This document shows positions 7,337-14,006 of a stretch of 18,712 nt of DNA, piece after piece. A program made the translations under genes and the position numbers. The notes under the pieces are model-generated. The model was not told the DNA's origin. It did no database searches and saw nothing but the letters and a program-made list of their open reading frames with translations. How positions within the stretch are numbered: the first letter of the stretch is position 1; each line of letters opens with the position of its first letter. The stretch spans positions 1-18,712 of the forward strand of contig CAZFIM010000047.1 of assembly GCA_964519615.1 (NCBI GenBank), written 5' to 3'. This stretch comes from CAZFIM01 sp964519615 (GTDB lineage Bacteria; Chloroflexota; Dehalococcoidia; GIF9; UBA5629).

Positions 7337-8275
7337 CTATAATCGTTCCGCCACTCTGAGCTTTGCACTTCTACTGCGCGGATTTTGCTCAATTTCACTC
7401 AAAGTGGGGGCTATTGCTTTCTTTGAAATGACCTTAAGGGTTGGAATATGGCCACAGGTACAGATGGGTACCCTCGGCGGGCACAAACATTTTGTCGATT
7501 CACGTTTGAAAAAATGCTTTACAATTCTGTCTTCCAGCGAGTGATAGCTGATAACCACCAGTCTGCCCCGGCGATCCAGACAATTCACCGCCTGCTGCAG
7601 TGCCTGTTCCAGCTTCTCAAGTTCATGATTGACAACTATCCGTAAAGCCATGAACGTTCTTGTAGCAGGATGAATTTTTCCGTGCCTGCCGCCGGCTACG
7701 CGTTCTATCAGTTGTGCCAGTTGCCTTGTGCTGACCACAGGACGTTTATTAACAATGGCTCTTGCTATCTGTCTGTTGCGCGGTTCCTCTCCGTATTGAT
7801 AAATTAGCTCTGCCAGTTTCTCTTCCGGAAGTAAATTGACAAGGTCTGTTGCGGTCATTATCTGGTCCGGACTGAAACGCATATCAAGCGGGGCATCGGT
7901 CTGGAAGCTGAAACCTCTCTCAGCCGTATCCATCTGCATGGATGATATTCCCAGATCAAATAAAATACCATCGACCGGGTAGAAGCTATTCTCGTAACAA
8001 ATCGATTCCAGGTTGCCAAAATTGTCATTAATAAAGATAGTGGAGAGGGAATAATCCAGGAGCCTGCTTTTTGCAATTCGTATTGCCTCAGGGTCAGCAT
8101 CAATACCAAGGAGGTGAATATCAGAGCGGCCTTTCTCAAGTATCGCCAGTGAATGACCACCCAACCCAAGTGTGCAGTCAACGTATCTTCTACCCGGTCT
8201 CACGTTGAGAGCCTCTACAGATTCGTTGAGGAGAACAGGGATATGTTTTTGTTCAGACATGGTTAACGTTACCAT
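7337..8275 (-). CDS. rsmH: 16S rRNA (cytosine-N4) methyltransferase RsmH
   Basis: RsmH (formerly MraW) methylates the N4 of C1402 (E. coli numbering) in 16S rRNA with S-adenosylmethionine. The 312-residue protein shows the family start HIPVLLNESVEAL (11-23), the SAM loop DCTLGLGGHS (33-42), GIDADPEAI (57-65), FDLGISSMQMD (106-116) and SYHSLEDRIVKHFF (243-256). Four cysteines near the C-terminus (C263, C265, C272, C274) lie where many members have a CxC pair. The start is 8 bp after the mraZ stop. GGAG lies about 14 bases upstream, rather far, so translational coupling to mraZ is likely; the second methionine (residue 6) has no better site. Confidence 0.97.
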   Translation of the reverse strand: MVTLTMSEQKHIPVLLNESVEALNVRPGRRYVDCTLGLGGHSLAILEKGRSDIHLLGIDADPEAIRIAKSRLLDYSLSTIFINDNFGNLESICYENSFYPVDGILFDLGISSMQMDTAERGFSFQTDAPLDMRFSPDQIMTATDLVNLLPEEKLAELIYQYGEEPRNRQIARAIVNKRPVVSTRQLAQLIERVAGGRHGKIHPATRTFMALRIVVNHELEKLEQALQQAVNCLDRRGRLVVISYHSLEDRIVKHFFKRESTKCLCPPRVPICTCGHIPTLKVISKKAIAPTLSEIEQNPRSRSAKLRVAERL

Positions 8276-8283
8276 CTGAATTA

Positions 8284-8700
8284 CTATAGCTCCTGTCTTT
8301 CAGCTTCCAATTTCTCTGTTTCCCACATCTCGGGATTCCAGAGTTCGATGTAGTCATTTGCACCTACTATTACAACACTGTCATGTATTTGAGCATACTC
8401 TTTTAGATTGCCCGGCAGGGCGATTCTGCCCTGCCCATCGAGAGAAACGTCAAAAGCGTTGCCAAAAGTGAACCTTTGCGAGCGGCGCAACCGCCTCTTT
8501 TCCTCTTTTTCCGTTATCTTTTGCGATTGAGAGGCAAGCTCATCGGCTATTTGCTTAAAATAATCGGTTTTATAGGCGGCAATGCATTTTTCGGGGCCCG
8601 GAGTCAGTATAAGGCCGGGTTTGAATTCCTGACGGAATTTTGGCGGCAAAGGCAACCTACCTTTACTGTCTACCTTATATTCATATTCACCAAAAAACAT
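8284..8700 (-). CDS. mraZ: Transcriptional regulator MraZ
   Basis: MraZ is a DNA-binding protein with two AbrB-like half domains that assembles into rings and usually represses its own division operon. In this 138-residue protein the signature loops are VDSKGRLPLP (10-19) and LDGQGRIALP (87-96). The second has Q in place of the K or R usual at that position, a small departure. The middle (58-74) is strongly charged. The gene follows the wHTH gene by 10 bp and precedes rsmH by 8 bp. The expected operator repeats are found not directly before mraZ but before the wHTH gene (9084-9108), which marks that gene as the true head of the operon. Confidence 0.96.
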   Translation of the reverse strand: MFFGEYEYKVDSKGRLPLPPKFRQEFKPGLILTPGPEKCIAAYKTDYFKQIADELASQSQKITEKEEKRRLRRSQRFTFGNAFDVSLDGQGRIALPGNLKEYAQIHDSVVIVGANDYIELWNPEMWETEKLEAERQEL

Positions 8701-8710
8701 ATGACGCTCT

Positions 8711-9076
8711 CTACCTATTTAGAAGAGCAGCACTTTCCAATTGCTGCTCTAATGCTTGCACATTGTGCCAGTCCAGCCTGCCCAATTCCTCCAGACATTC
8801 CAGCAGATTGGGGTCGTCACTCAGCCTGTATGTAGTCAGGTCACTGCAATAATGCTGTTCAACCAGAATGTTTTTTTTCACAAGGGATGCTATGGCTTCT
8901 CTAAGATTAACCCGGGCACCGTCAATTGCAGATGCTATGGTATAGAGGCTTAATTTGGTATGCGGGTGCCTACCCCAGAAAAGAAGCAGGCGTAACTCCA
9001 AACAATTGAAGCTCTTTTCCTGCAGGAATTGATTAAGTTCGTTTTTTGTCTCTGTTTGAATGCATTCAGTAACCAT
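8711..9076 (-). CDS. Winged-helix-like DNA-binding protein at the head of the division operon
   Basis: I do not recognise this 121-residue protein as a named family member. Residues about 27-87 fit a winged helix-turn-helix: a helix at 26-34, KLSLYTIASAID (41-52) as the first helix of the motif, VNLREAIASLVKKNI (56-70) as the recognition helix, and a wing at 71-85. The last 30 residues are a leucine-rich, acidic helix that could dimerise. No ligand domain or transmembrane segment is seen. The start has GGGAGG 5 bases upstream. The gene lies 10 bp before mraZ and is transcribed from the promoters at 9110-9148, so it is probably a regulator of, or accessory factor to, the division operon. It could instead act at a distant site. 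The DNA-binding fold is likely; the role is inference. Confidence 0.8.
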   Translation of the reverse strand: MVTECIQTETKNELNQFLQEKSFNCLELRLLLFWGRHPHTKLSLYTIASAIDGARVNLREAIASLVKKNILVEQHYCSDLTTYRLSDDPNLLECLEELGRLDWHNVQALEQQLESAALLNR

Positions 9077-9083
9077 AATTTCC

Positions 9084-9108
9084 TCCCACTATCTCCCACT
9101 TCTTTCCA
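9084..9108 (-). promoter_or_regulatory. Three MraZ-box-like repeats
   Basis: On the minus strand the sequences TGGAA (9104-9108), TGGGA (9094-9098) and TGGGA (9084-9088) follow each other with exactly 5 bases between. E. coli MraZ binds three TGGGN repeats separated by 5 bases, so sequence, number and spacing fit, with the first copy degenerate. The repeats lie just downstream of the -10 boxes and before the wHTH start codon, where bound MraZ would block transcription. The last copy overlaps the ribosome binding site GGGAGG. Confidence 0.7.
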
Positions 9109-9109
9109 A

Positions 9110-9148
9110 ATTATACCATTATTATGCACATTTCCTCACAGTTGTCAA
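9110..9148 (-). promoter_or_regulatory. Tandem promoters of the wHTH-mraZ-rsmH-ftsA-ftsZ operon
   Basis: Two overlapping minus-strand promoters can be read. One has a perfect TTGACA (9143-9148), a 16-bp spacer and CATAAT (9121-9126), five of six consensus bases. The other is a perfect extended -10 element TGGTATAAT (TATAAT at 9110-9115) without a clear -35. Starts would fall near 9114 and 9103, giving leaders of about 27-37 bases that contain the MraZ-box-like repeats. Confidence 0.7.
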
Positions 9149-9221
9149 TACCTGCAGTCTGAAATACAATCAATTTGGATTATCGGTTTGATGAACCTTG
9201 CGAAGAAGAATACAAATATCT

Positions 9222-9268
9222 GTGCAATATATAGTGAAAAGCCGTATGGCAACTACAATATATAGTTT
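9222..9268. promoter_or_regulatory. Strong pair of NrdR-type boxes between the division and moaB operons
   Basis: The 11-bp sequence CAATATATAGT occurs twice, at 9225-9235 and 9256-9266, exactly 31 bp apart. Each is the core of a 16-bp site resembling the NrdR consensus acaCwAtATaTwGtgt: 12 of 16 matches at 9222-9237 and 13 of 16 at 9253-9268 by my count, with all ten core positions matched in both. The spacing equals that of the pair at the nrdR promoter in this window. The target promoter is unclear: the pair lies about 110-165 bp upstream of the division operon starts and about 110-155 bp upstream of moaB. Confidence 0.6.
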
Positions 9269-9297
9269 TATTGATTCTAATTAAAAAAATTTCAACC

Positions 9298-9311
9298 GGT
9301 ACTAAAGTACC
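9298..9311. repeat. Palindrome upstream of moaB
   Basis: GGTACT and AGTACC form a perfect inverted repeat with two bases between. It is centred about 60 bp upstream of the moaB -10 box, within A/T-rich DNA and with no T-run after it, so it looks more like a protein-binding site than a terminator. No known operator was recognised. Confidence 0.35.
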
Positions 9312-9360
9312 ATATAAGATTTCATCTGTTTTCCCGCTTGTTTTAAGCCCCGTAACGGTA

Positions 9361-9369
9361 TGGTAAAAT
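9361..9369 (+). promoter_or_regulatory. Extended -10 promoter of moaB, leaderless arrangement
   Basis: TGGTAAAAT gives TG one base before a TAAAAT -10 box (9364-9369). The -35 region is poor (TTTTAA at 17 bp spacing). Transcription would begin about 7 bases downstream, at or next to the A of the moaB ATG (9376). No Shine-Dalgarno sequence is present before that ATG, which fits a leaderless message. Confidence 0.55.
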
Positions 9370-9375
9370 AAACGA

Positions 9376-9879
9376 ATGTTATATGCAGGTGTATTGACAA
9401 TCAGCGATAAAGGCTCTTGCGGACAACGAGAAGATTTAAGTGGTCCGGCAGCACGGAGCTTTCTTACTGAGCAGTTATCCATAGAAGTAAGCAAATATGA
9501 GATAATTCCTGATGAACGGGATATCATCTCAGCCCGGCTCAGGGAATGGGCCGATGAAGGTGGTCTTGACCTGATCGTTACCAGCGGGGGTACCGGATTA
9601 TCACCGAGGGATGTAACACCGGAGGCTACTCGTGATGTAATTGAGCGGATAGTGCCGGGAATAGCTGAAACCATGCGCTCAACTACGAGCCGCAAAGCAC
9701 CCACCTCAATATTGAGCCGAGCAGTAGCTGGCAGCAGAGGCAAATGCCTTATCATCAACCTGCCTGGGAGTCCAAAAGGTGTTCAGGAATGTCTGGAGGC
9801 AATAGGAATGGTGATTCCTCATGCTCTGGAGATTCTTTCAGGGGCAGCAATAGAAGGCCCGCATTATAAAGGCGGTTAG
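9376..9879 (+). CDS. moaB: MoaB/MogA-family molybdenum cofactor protein
   Basis: This 167-residue protein belongs to the MoaB/MogA family, which adenylylates molybdopterin before molybdenum insertion in the cytoplasm. Motifs are LTISDKGSCGQREDLSGP (7-24), TSGGTGLSPRDVTPEAT (69-85) carrying the conserved aspartate D79, and the C-terminal NLPGSPKGVQECL (128-140). Length fits a stand-alone single-domain enzyme. No other molybdenum cofactor gene is near; instead it is the first gene of a run of translation and replication genes, its stop codon directly abutting the trmD start. It seems to be translated from a leaderless message. MogA and MoaB cannot be told apart with certainty from sequence alone, so the symbol is approximate. 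Confidence 0.9.
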   Translation: MLYAGVLTISDKGSCGQREDLSGPAARSFLTEQLSIEVSKYEIIPDERDIISARLREWADEGGLDLIVTSGGTGLSPRDVTPEATRDVIERIVPGIAETMRSTTSRKAPTSILSRAVAGSRGKCLIINLPGSPKGVQECLEAIGMVIPHALEILSGAAIEGPHYKGG

Positions 9880-10602
9880 ATGCATATAGATATCTTGACG
9901 CTGTTTCCTCAGATGTTTTCCGGTGCGTTCGATTACAGTATCATCGGGCGGGCACAAGAACGTAAACTGGTAGATATAAAGCTGCATGATATCAGAGAGT
10001 ATACTCATGATAAACATCATGTTGTCGATGATTATCCTTATGGCGGCGGGGCGGGCATGGTTATGAAGCCGGAGCCTATTTTTGAAGCGGTTGAAGCCAT
10101 TCGCCGGGATGTAGATACACCTGTAATTCTATTAACTCCACAGGGAAGATTACTTAATCAGGAAATAGTACAGGCACTATCTGTATGCGAGCGCTTCATA
10201 CTTATCTGCGGCCATTATGAAGGTATCGATGAGAGAGTAATTGAACATCTCGTTAGCGATGAAATAAGCATAGGTGATTATGTATTGAGCGGAGGGGAAA
10301 TTGCAGCGATGGTTGTGGTAGACTCGGTAGTCCGTTTGTTGCCCGGAGCGGTGGGTTCTGACCAGTCTGTGCTTGATGATTCGCATACAGGCAATCTACT
10401 GGAGTATCCGCACTATACACGGCCTGCAGGCTATCGCAGTTGGCCCGTGCCGGAAGTTTTGCTTTCAGGCAACCATGCTCAGATTGCCGAGTGGCGGCAT
10501 CAGCAGCGTTTGCTTAGAACGGTCATCAGACGGCCTGATATGATTGAGAAGGCTATTCTTAGCGATGATGACAGGCTATTTTTGAAAAAGCAGGGCTGGT
10601 GA
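9880..10602 (+). CDS. trmD: tRNA (guanine37-N1)-methyltransferase TrmD
   Basis: TrmD methylates G37 next to the anticodon, preventing +1 frameshifting. The 240-residue sequence has the typical start MHIDILTLFPQMF, DDYPYGGGAGMVMKPEP (50-66), and the trefoil-knot SAM-binding segments LICGHYEGIDERV (108-120) and ISIGDYVLSGGE (129-140). The interdomain region with DDSHTG (166-171) and the EYPHYTRP segment (175-182) are intact. Its ATG follows the moaB stop with no gap (TAG-ATG), and AAAGG within the end of moaB can serve as ribosome binding site, so the two are probably translationally coupled. It is followed by rplS as in most bacteria, but rpsP and rimM, its usual upstream partners, are not here. 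Confidence 0.98.
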   Translation: MHIDILTLFPQMFSGAFDYSIIGRAQERKLVDIKLHDIREYTHDKHHVVDDYPYGGGAGMVMKPEPIFEAVEAIRRDVDTPVILLTPQGRLLNQEIVQALSVCERFILICGHYEGIDERVIEHLVSDEISIGDYVLSGGEIAAMVVVDSVVRLLPGAVGSDQSVLDDSHTGNLLEYPHYTRPAGYRSWPVPEVLLSGNHAQIAEWRHQQRLLRTVIRRPDMIEKAILSDDDRLFLKKQGW

Positions 10603-10644
10603 AGTAATATATATGGTAATCAGGAAGAAGGGATAAGGAAAATA

Positions 10645-11031
10645 ATGGATATCAACACTGTAAATGAAATCAAGCCGAATCCGAATGTGCCTGCGTTGAG
10701 ACCAGGCGACAGTGTAAAAGTGAGCTTTAAAGTAAAAGAAGCAGCTAAAGAGCGACTTCAGATTTTTCCGGGACTTGTCATTAAGGTAAGACGTGGGAAA
10801 GATGGCGGTAATTTCACCATTCGGAGAGTAGCCTCCGGAGTAGGTGTGGAACATACCTTCCCGTTTGCTTCGCAGTTTCTCGACAAAGTTGAGATCGTGC
10901 GACGTGGCAAGGTACGTCGAGCTAAACTATATTACATACGCGAACTCAGCACCAAGGAAGCTCGTTTGAAGGAAAGAAGAGAGAAACTTGCTGCGCAGGT
11001 TTCTAAACCGGAAATCACCGAGGCAGAATGA
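10645..11031 (+). CDS. rplS: 50S ribosomal protein L19
   Basis: L19 lies at the interface between the 30S and 50S subunits. The 128-residue protein contains the family motifs PNVPALRPGDSVKVSFKV (13-30), IFPGLVIKVRRGKDGGNFTIRR (near 40-61), GVGVEHTFP (66-74) and the signature KVRRAKLYYIREL. It is about 10-15 residues longer than E. coli L19 because of a tail ending ITEAE. AAGGA lies 6 bases before the ATG. It is 42 bp after trmD, and its stop codon overlaps the priA start (ATGA), so trmD, rplS and priA are probably one transcript. Confidence 0.98.
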   Translation: MDINTVNEIKPNPNVPALRPGDSVKVSFKVKEAAKERLQIFPGLVIKVRRGKDGGNFTIRRVASGVGVEHTFPFASQFLDKVEIVRRGKVRRAKLYYIRELSTKEARLKERREKLAAQVSKPEITEAE

Positions 11032-13460
11032 GTTACGCAGAGGTGGCCGTCAACTCACCGGTTGCACGGCATCAGACCTTCTGCTACAGCATACCGGATA
11101 CTATCAGTTTAGAGATCGGCCAGGCCGTTTGGGTGCCTTTTGGGTCACGGACACTTCAGGGCATCGTGATGGAACTGACCGATCTGCCTTCTTTCCCGGA
11201 TACGAGGGAGATTATTTCCCCTCTGTCTACCGCTCCTCTATTATCGCAAGAAAAGGTATCCCTGGCGTATTGGCTTAGCCGGCGCTATCTTTCTCCTCTC
11301 TTTGATGCCGTTGCCCTCATGTTACCTCCGGGTTTTGAGCGACGGATAGAGATTATTTTTGAAGCAAAAGAAAACAGAGGTGATGCCGAATCTCTATCCG
11401 ATGATGACAGGCTCATCCTTGATACTATTGAAAAGGACGGCAGGGCTACCCTGCGTTCGCTTCAGAAAAAGTTCGGTAAAAAAGCAACGGAAAAAGCGAT
11501 AAGAAAACTTATGCAAAGCCGTCTTATTACGCGGGCCGAGCATTTTCTGGGGCCTTCTGTGAAATTAAAAACCGCGATGTATGTGGAGCCGGCTGCCTCA
11601 CGGGAAAGGCTGAGTGAGGCTATAGTAAACCTGAAGAATATCAGAGCTCGCAAACAGGCAGCAGTCATAGAATATCTGCTGGACAATAAAGAGCCTGTCA
11701 TATGGGGCCAAATGAGAAAGTCGCTGGGCTGTTCTCTGATGACTATAAGGACACTGGCTGAGCGCGGGTTAATCAGGACATCGACCGTTATGGTAAGACG
11801 TGACCCGCTGGCACACCTGCAGATCGAGCCAGATCGCGCTCCCCAGTTGACGCCTGCGCAGCTGCGTGTGTGGGAGACAATATCGAAGCAAATGCAATTG
11901 CCGGCTGGCAATGGTGCTTCTGTTTTCTTATTAAAAGGGATAACCGGAAGCGGCAAAACAGAGATCTATTTAAAGGCACTTGCCGAAGTTGTTGCGCGTG
12001 GGAAAAAGGGTATTTGTCTGGTTCCTGAGATTGCGCTGACACCACAGACCATTCAGCGCTTTCTGGCCCGCTTTCCCGGCCGGGTGGCAGTCTTTCACAG
12101 CGGACTTACGCCGGGAGAGCAGTACGACGAATGGAAACGCATAGCCGCCGGTGAATGCGATGTTGTCATTGGCCCCAGGAGCGCTCTGTTTGTGCCTCAG
12201 AAGGACATCGGTTTGATTGTGATCGATGAGGAGCATGAATGGACGTATAAACAGACGGACCAGCAGCCCCACTATCATACGAGGGAAGCGGCTATAAAGC
12301 TGGCTGAGTTGGTGGGAGCTACGCTCATTATGGGCAGCGCTACACCGGATGTGGAGACTTATTACCGTGCCGGACATGGACGGTTCTATCTTCTGGAGCT
12401 TGAGGAACGTATAACCGTACGCGGAATATCTCCGCTGCCGGAAGTAGAAGTAGTGGATCTGCGTCAGGAACTTAAAGAGGGAAACCGCAGCCTGTTCAGC
12501 CGGTCGCTAAAATACGATATTGAGCAGGCGCTTACTAATCACCAACAGATCATCCTGTTTTTAAACCGGAGGGGATCGTCAACGCTGGTACAATGCAAGA
12601 ATTGCGGTTATGTCTTCAGCTGCCCGCATTGCCTTACTGCCCTGACCTATCATTCTATCTCTAGTAAACTGGTATGCCATCACTGCCGTTACAGCAGAAA
12701 GCACCCGGATATCTGTCCTCAATGCCATGGTGACAAAATAAGATATTTTGGTGTGGGTACCCAAAAGGTGGAAGAGGAGTCCCGTAACCTTTTCCCCGAG
12801 GCGAGAATTCTTCGATGGGATAGTGATGCCACGACAGGGAAAAGACAGTATGAAGAGATAATGAATACCTTCCAATCTCATAGGGCTGATATCCTTGTGG
12901 GAACACAGATTATTGCCAAAGGCCTGGACATTCCCGATGTGAGCGTGGTGGGTGTGATAAATGCGGATACCGGGCTGAATATTCCTGATTTCAGAGCCGG
13001 CGAGCGGACATTTCAACTTGCCTGTCAGGTTGCGGGAAGGGCGGGAAGAGGACTGGCGAAAGGGAAAGTTGTTATACAAACATATAATCCTGACAATTAT
13101 GCAATAAGAGCTGCAGCGAACCAAGATTATATGGAGTTCTATAATCATGAGCTGGAATACCGCAGACAGCTAGGGTATCCCCCGTTCTGCCAGCTGGCAC
13201 GGCTGGTCTACACCCATTCCAGCGACGCTGTCTGCCGTAGAGAAACAGATAAGATGGTCGAGCTCCTTAACCAGGAGAAGGTGCGGAAGGGCGTTGTGAA
13301 CTTAAGGTTGATAGGGCCTGTCCCTGCTTTTATACCCAGGCTACGCGGTAAATACTACCGGCAAATTCTACTCTGCGGAAACGATTTGCCGGAGTTTCTG
13401 GAGTCCCTTCCTATTGCCGGCGGCTGGCAGATAGACATCGATCCGTATAATGTGATTTAA
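11028..13460 (+). CDS. priA: Primosomal replication restart helicase PriA
   Basis: PriA recognises stalled or repaired forks and starts reloading of the replicative helicase. The 810-residue protein has an N-terminal 3'-end-binding domain (1-105, with GQAVWVPFGSR), a charged segment with winged-helix character (about 110-250), the Walker A motif GITGSGKT (304-311) and the Walker B DEEH (400-403). Eight cysteines at 523, 526, 532, 535, 550, 553, 563 and 566 bind two zinc ions in the family. The C-terminal helicase motifs are GTQIIAKGLDIPDV and QVAGRAGRG. It is longer than E. coli PriA (732) and close to the Bacillus subtilis length. The start overlaps the rplS stop by 4 bases and def follows after 11 bp. 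Confidence 0.97.
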   Translation: MSYAEVAVNSPVARHQTFCYSIPDTISLEIGQAVWVPFGSRTLQGIVMELTDLPSFPDTREIISPLSTAPLLSQEKVSLAYWLSRRYLSPLFDAVALMLPPGFERRIEIIFEAKENRGDAESLSDDDRLILDTIEKDGRATLRSLQKKFGKKATEKAIRKLMQSRLITRAEHFLGPSVKLKTAMYVEPAASRERLSEAIVNLKNIRARKQAAVIEYLLDNKEPVIWGQMRKSLGCSLMTIRTLAERGLIRTSTVMVRRDPLAHLQIEPDRAPQLTPAQLRVWETISKQMQLPAGNGASVFLLKGITGSGKTEIYLKALAEVVARGKKGICLVPEIALTPQTIQRFLARFPGRVAVFHSGLTPGEQYDEWKRIAAGECDVVIGPRSALFVPQKDIGLIVIDEEHEWTYKQTDQQPHYHTREAAIKLAELVGATLIMGSATPDVETYYRAGHGRFYLLELEERITVRGISPLPEVEVVDLRQELKEGNRSLFSRSLKYDIEQALTNHQQIILFLNRRGSSTLVQCKNCGYVFSCPHCLTALTYHSISSKLVCHHCRYSRKHPDICPQCHGDKIRYFGVGTQKVEEESRNLFPEARILRWDSDATTGKRQYEEIMNTFQSHRADILVGTQIIAKGLDIPDVSVVGVINADTGLNIPDFRAGERTFQLACQVAGRAGRGLAKGKVVIQTYNPDNYAIRAAANQDYMEFYNHELEYRRQLGYPPFCQLARLVYTHSSDAVCRRETDKMVELLNQEKVRKGVVNLRLIGPVPAFIPRLRGKYYRQILLCGNDLPEFLESLPIAGGWQIDIDPYNVI

Positions 13461-13471
13461 TATATTTTTAG

Positions 13472-13969
13472 ATGGCAGTTTTTCCTATTGTAACAAGGCC
13501 GGCAGATGTACTCCGGCAAAAGACACGAAAAGTCACCAGCATAGATGGCTCAATTCAACGTCTTATAGATAATATGGTTGATACTATGCGTGCTGCATCC
13601 GGTGTGGGACTGGCTGCGCCGCAGATAGGCGTGTCACTGCGGGTGGCTGTCATTGAGATACCGGGTGAAGAAGTTATCGTCCTTATAAATCCGAACATTA
13701 TTAAAAAGGGTGGACAGCGTATTATCGATGAGGCATGCTTGAGCATACCCGGCTATCAGGGTACTATCAAACGATCTGAGTGGGTCAAAGTCAAAGCACA
13801 GGACCGGCATGGCAAGGAATTCAGAATAAAAGGACAGGAGCTGCTGGCGCAGGCGCTGGAGCACGAGATAGACCACCTTGACGGTGTTCTGTATGTTGAC
13901 CATCTGGAGAGTCCGGAAGATCTAAGGAAAATCACTCCATATGAAGAAGAGGGCGAGGAAGCACTCTAG
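13472..13969 (+). CDS. def: Peptide deformylase
   Basis: Def removes the formyl group from the N-terminal methionine of new proteins, using a metal held by one cysteine and two histidines. The 165-residue protein has motif 1 GVGLAAPQIG (44-53), motif 2 EACLS (87-91, C89) and motif 3 HEIDH (131-135). Motif 2 is usually EGCLS, so glycine is replaced by alanine; the metal ligands are intact and activity is expected. No Shine-Dalgarno sequence precedes the ATG, 11 bp after priA. A TATAAT at 13446-13451 in the end of priA could start a short-leader message, though no good -35 is visible; reinitiation after priA is the alternative. No clear terminator was found in the 37 bp before the convergent gene. 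Confidence 0.97.
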   Translation: MAVFPIVTRPADVLRQKTRKVTSIDGSIQRLIDNMVDTMRAASGVGLAAPQIGVSLRVAVIEIPGEEVIVLINPNIIKKGGQRIIDEACLSIPGYQGTIKRSEWVKVKAQDRHGKEFRIKGQELLAQALEHEIDHLDGVLYVDHLESPEDLRKITPYEEEGEEAL

Positions 13970-14006
13970 CATTCTTCGGAACGTCTATTAAATTAGTCCC
14001 GCAGTA

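Noticed and set aside
9475..9484. DnaA-box-like TTATCCATA
   Set aside because: It is a single imperfect copy inside the moaB coding region, with no cluster of boxes or A/T-rich unwinding region.
9180..9758. 192-residue minus-strand open frame
   Set aside because: It is antisense to moaB and runs through the regulatory region; the plus-strand frame has clear family motifs and this one has none.
12579..13148. 189-residue minus-strand open frame
   Set aside because: It is antisense to the conserved helicase and zinc region of priA and has no recognisable features.
13975..14001. Possible hairpin between def and the CARDB gene
   Set aside because: It has a mismatched 6-bp stem with a long loop and no T-run on either strand.
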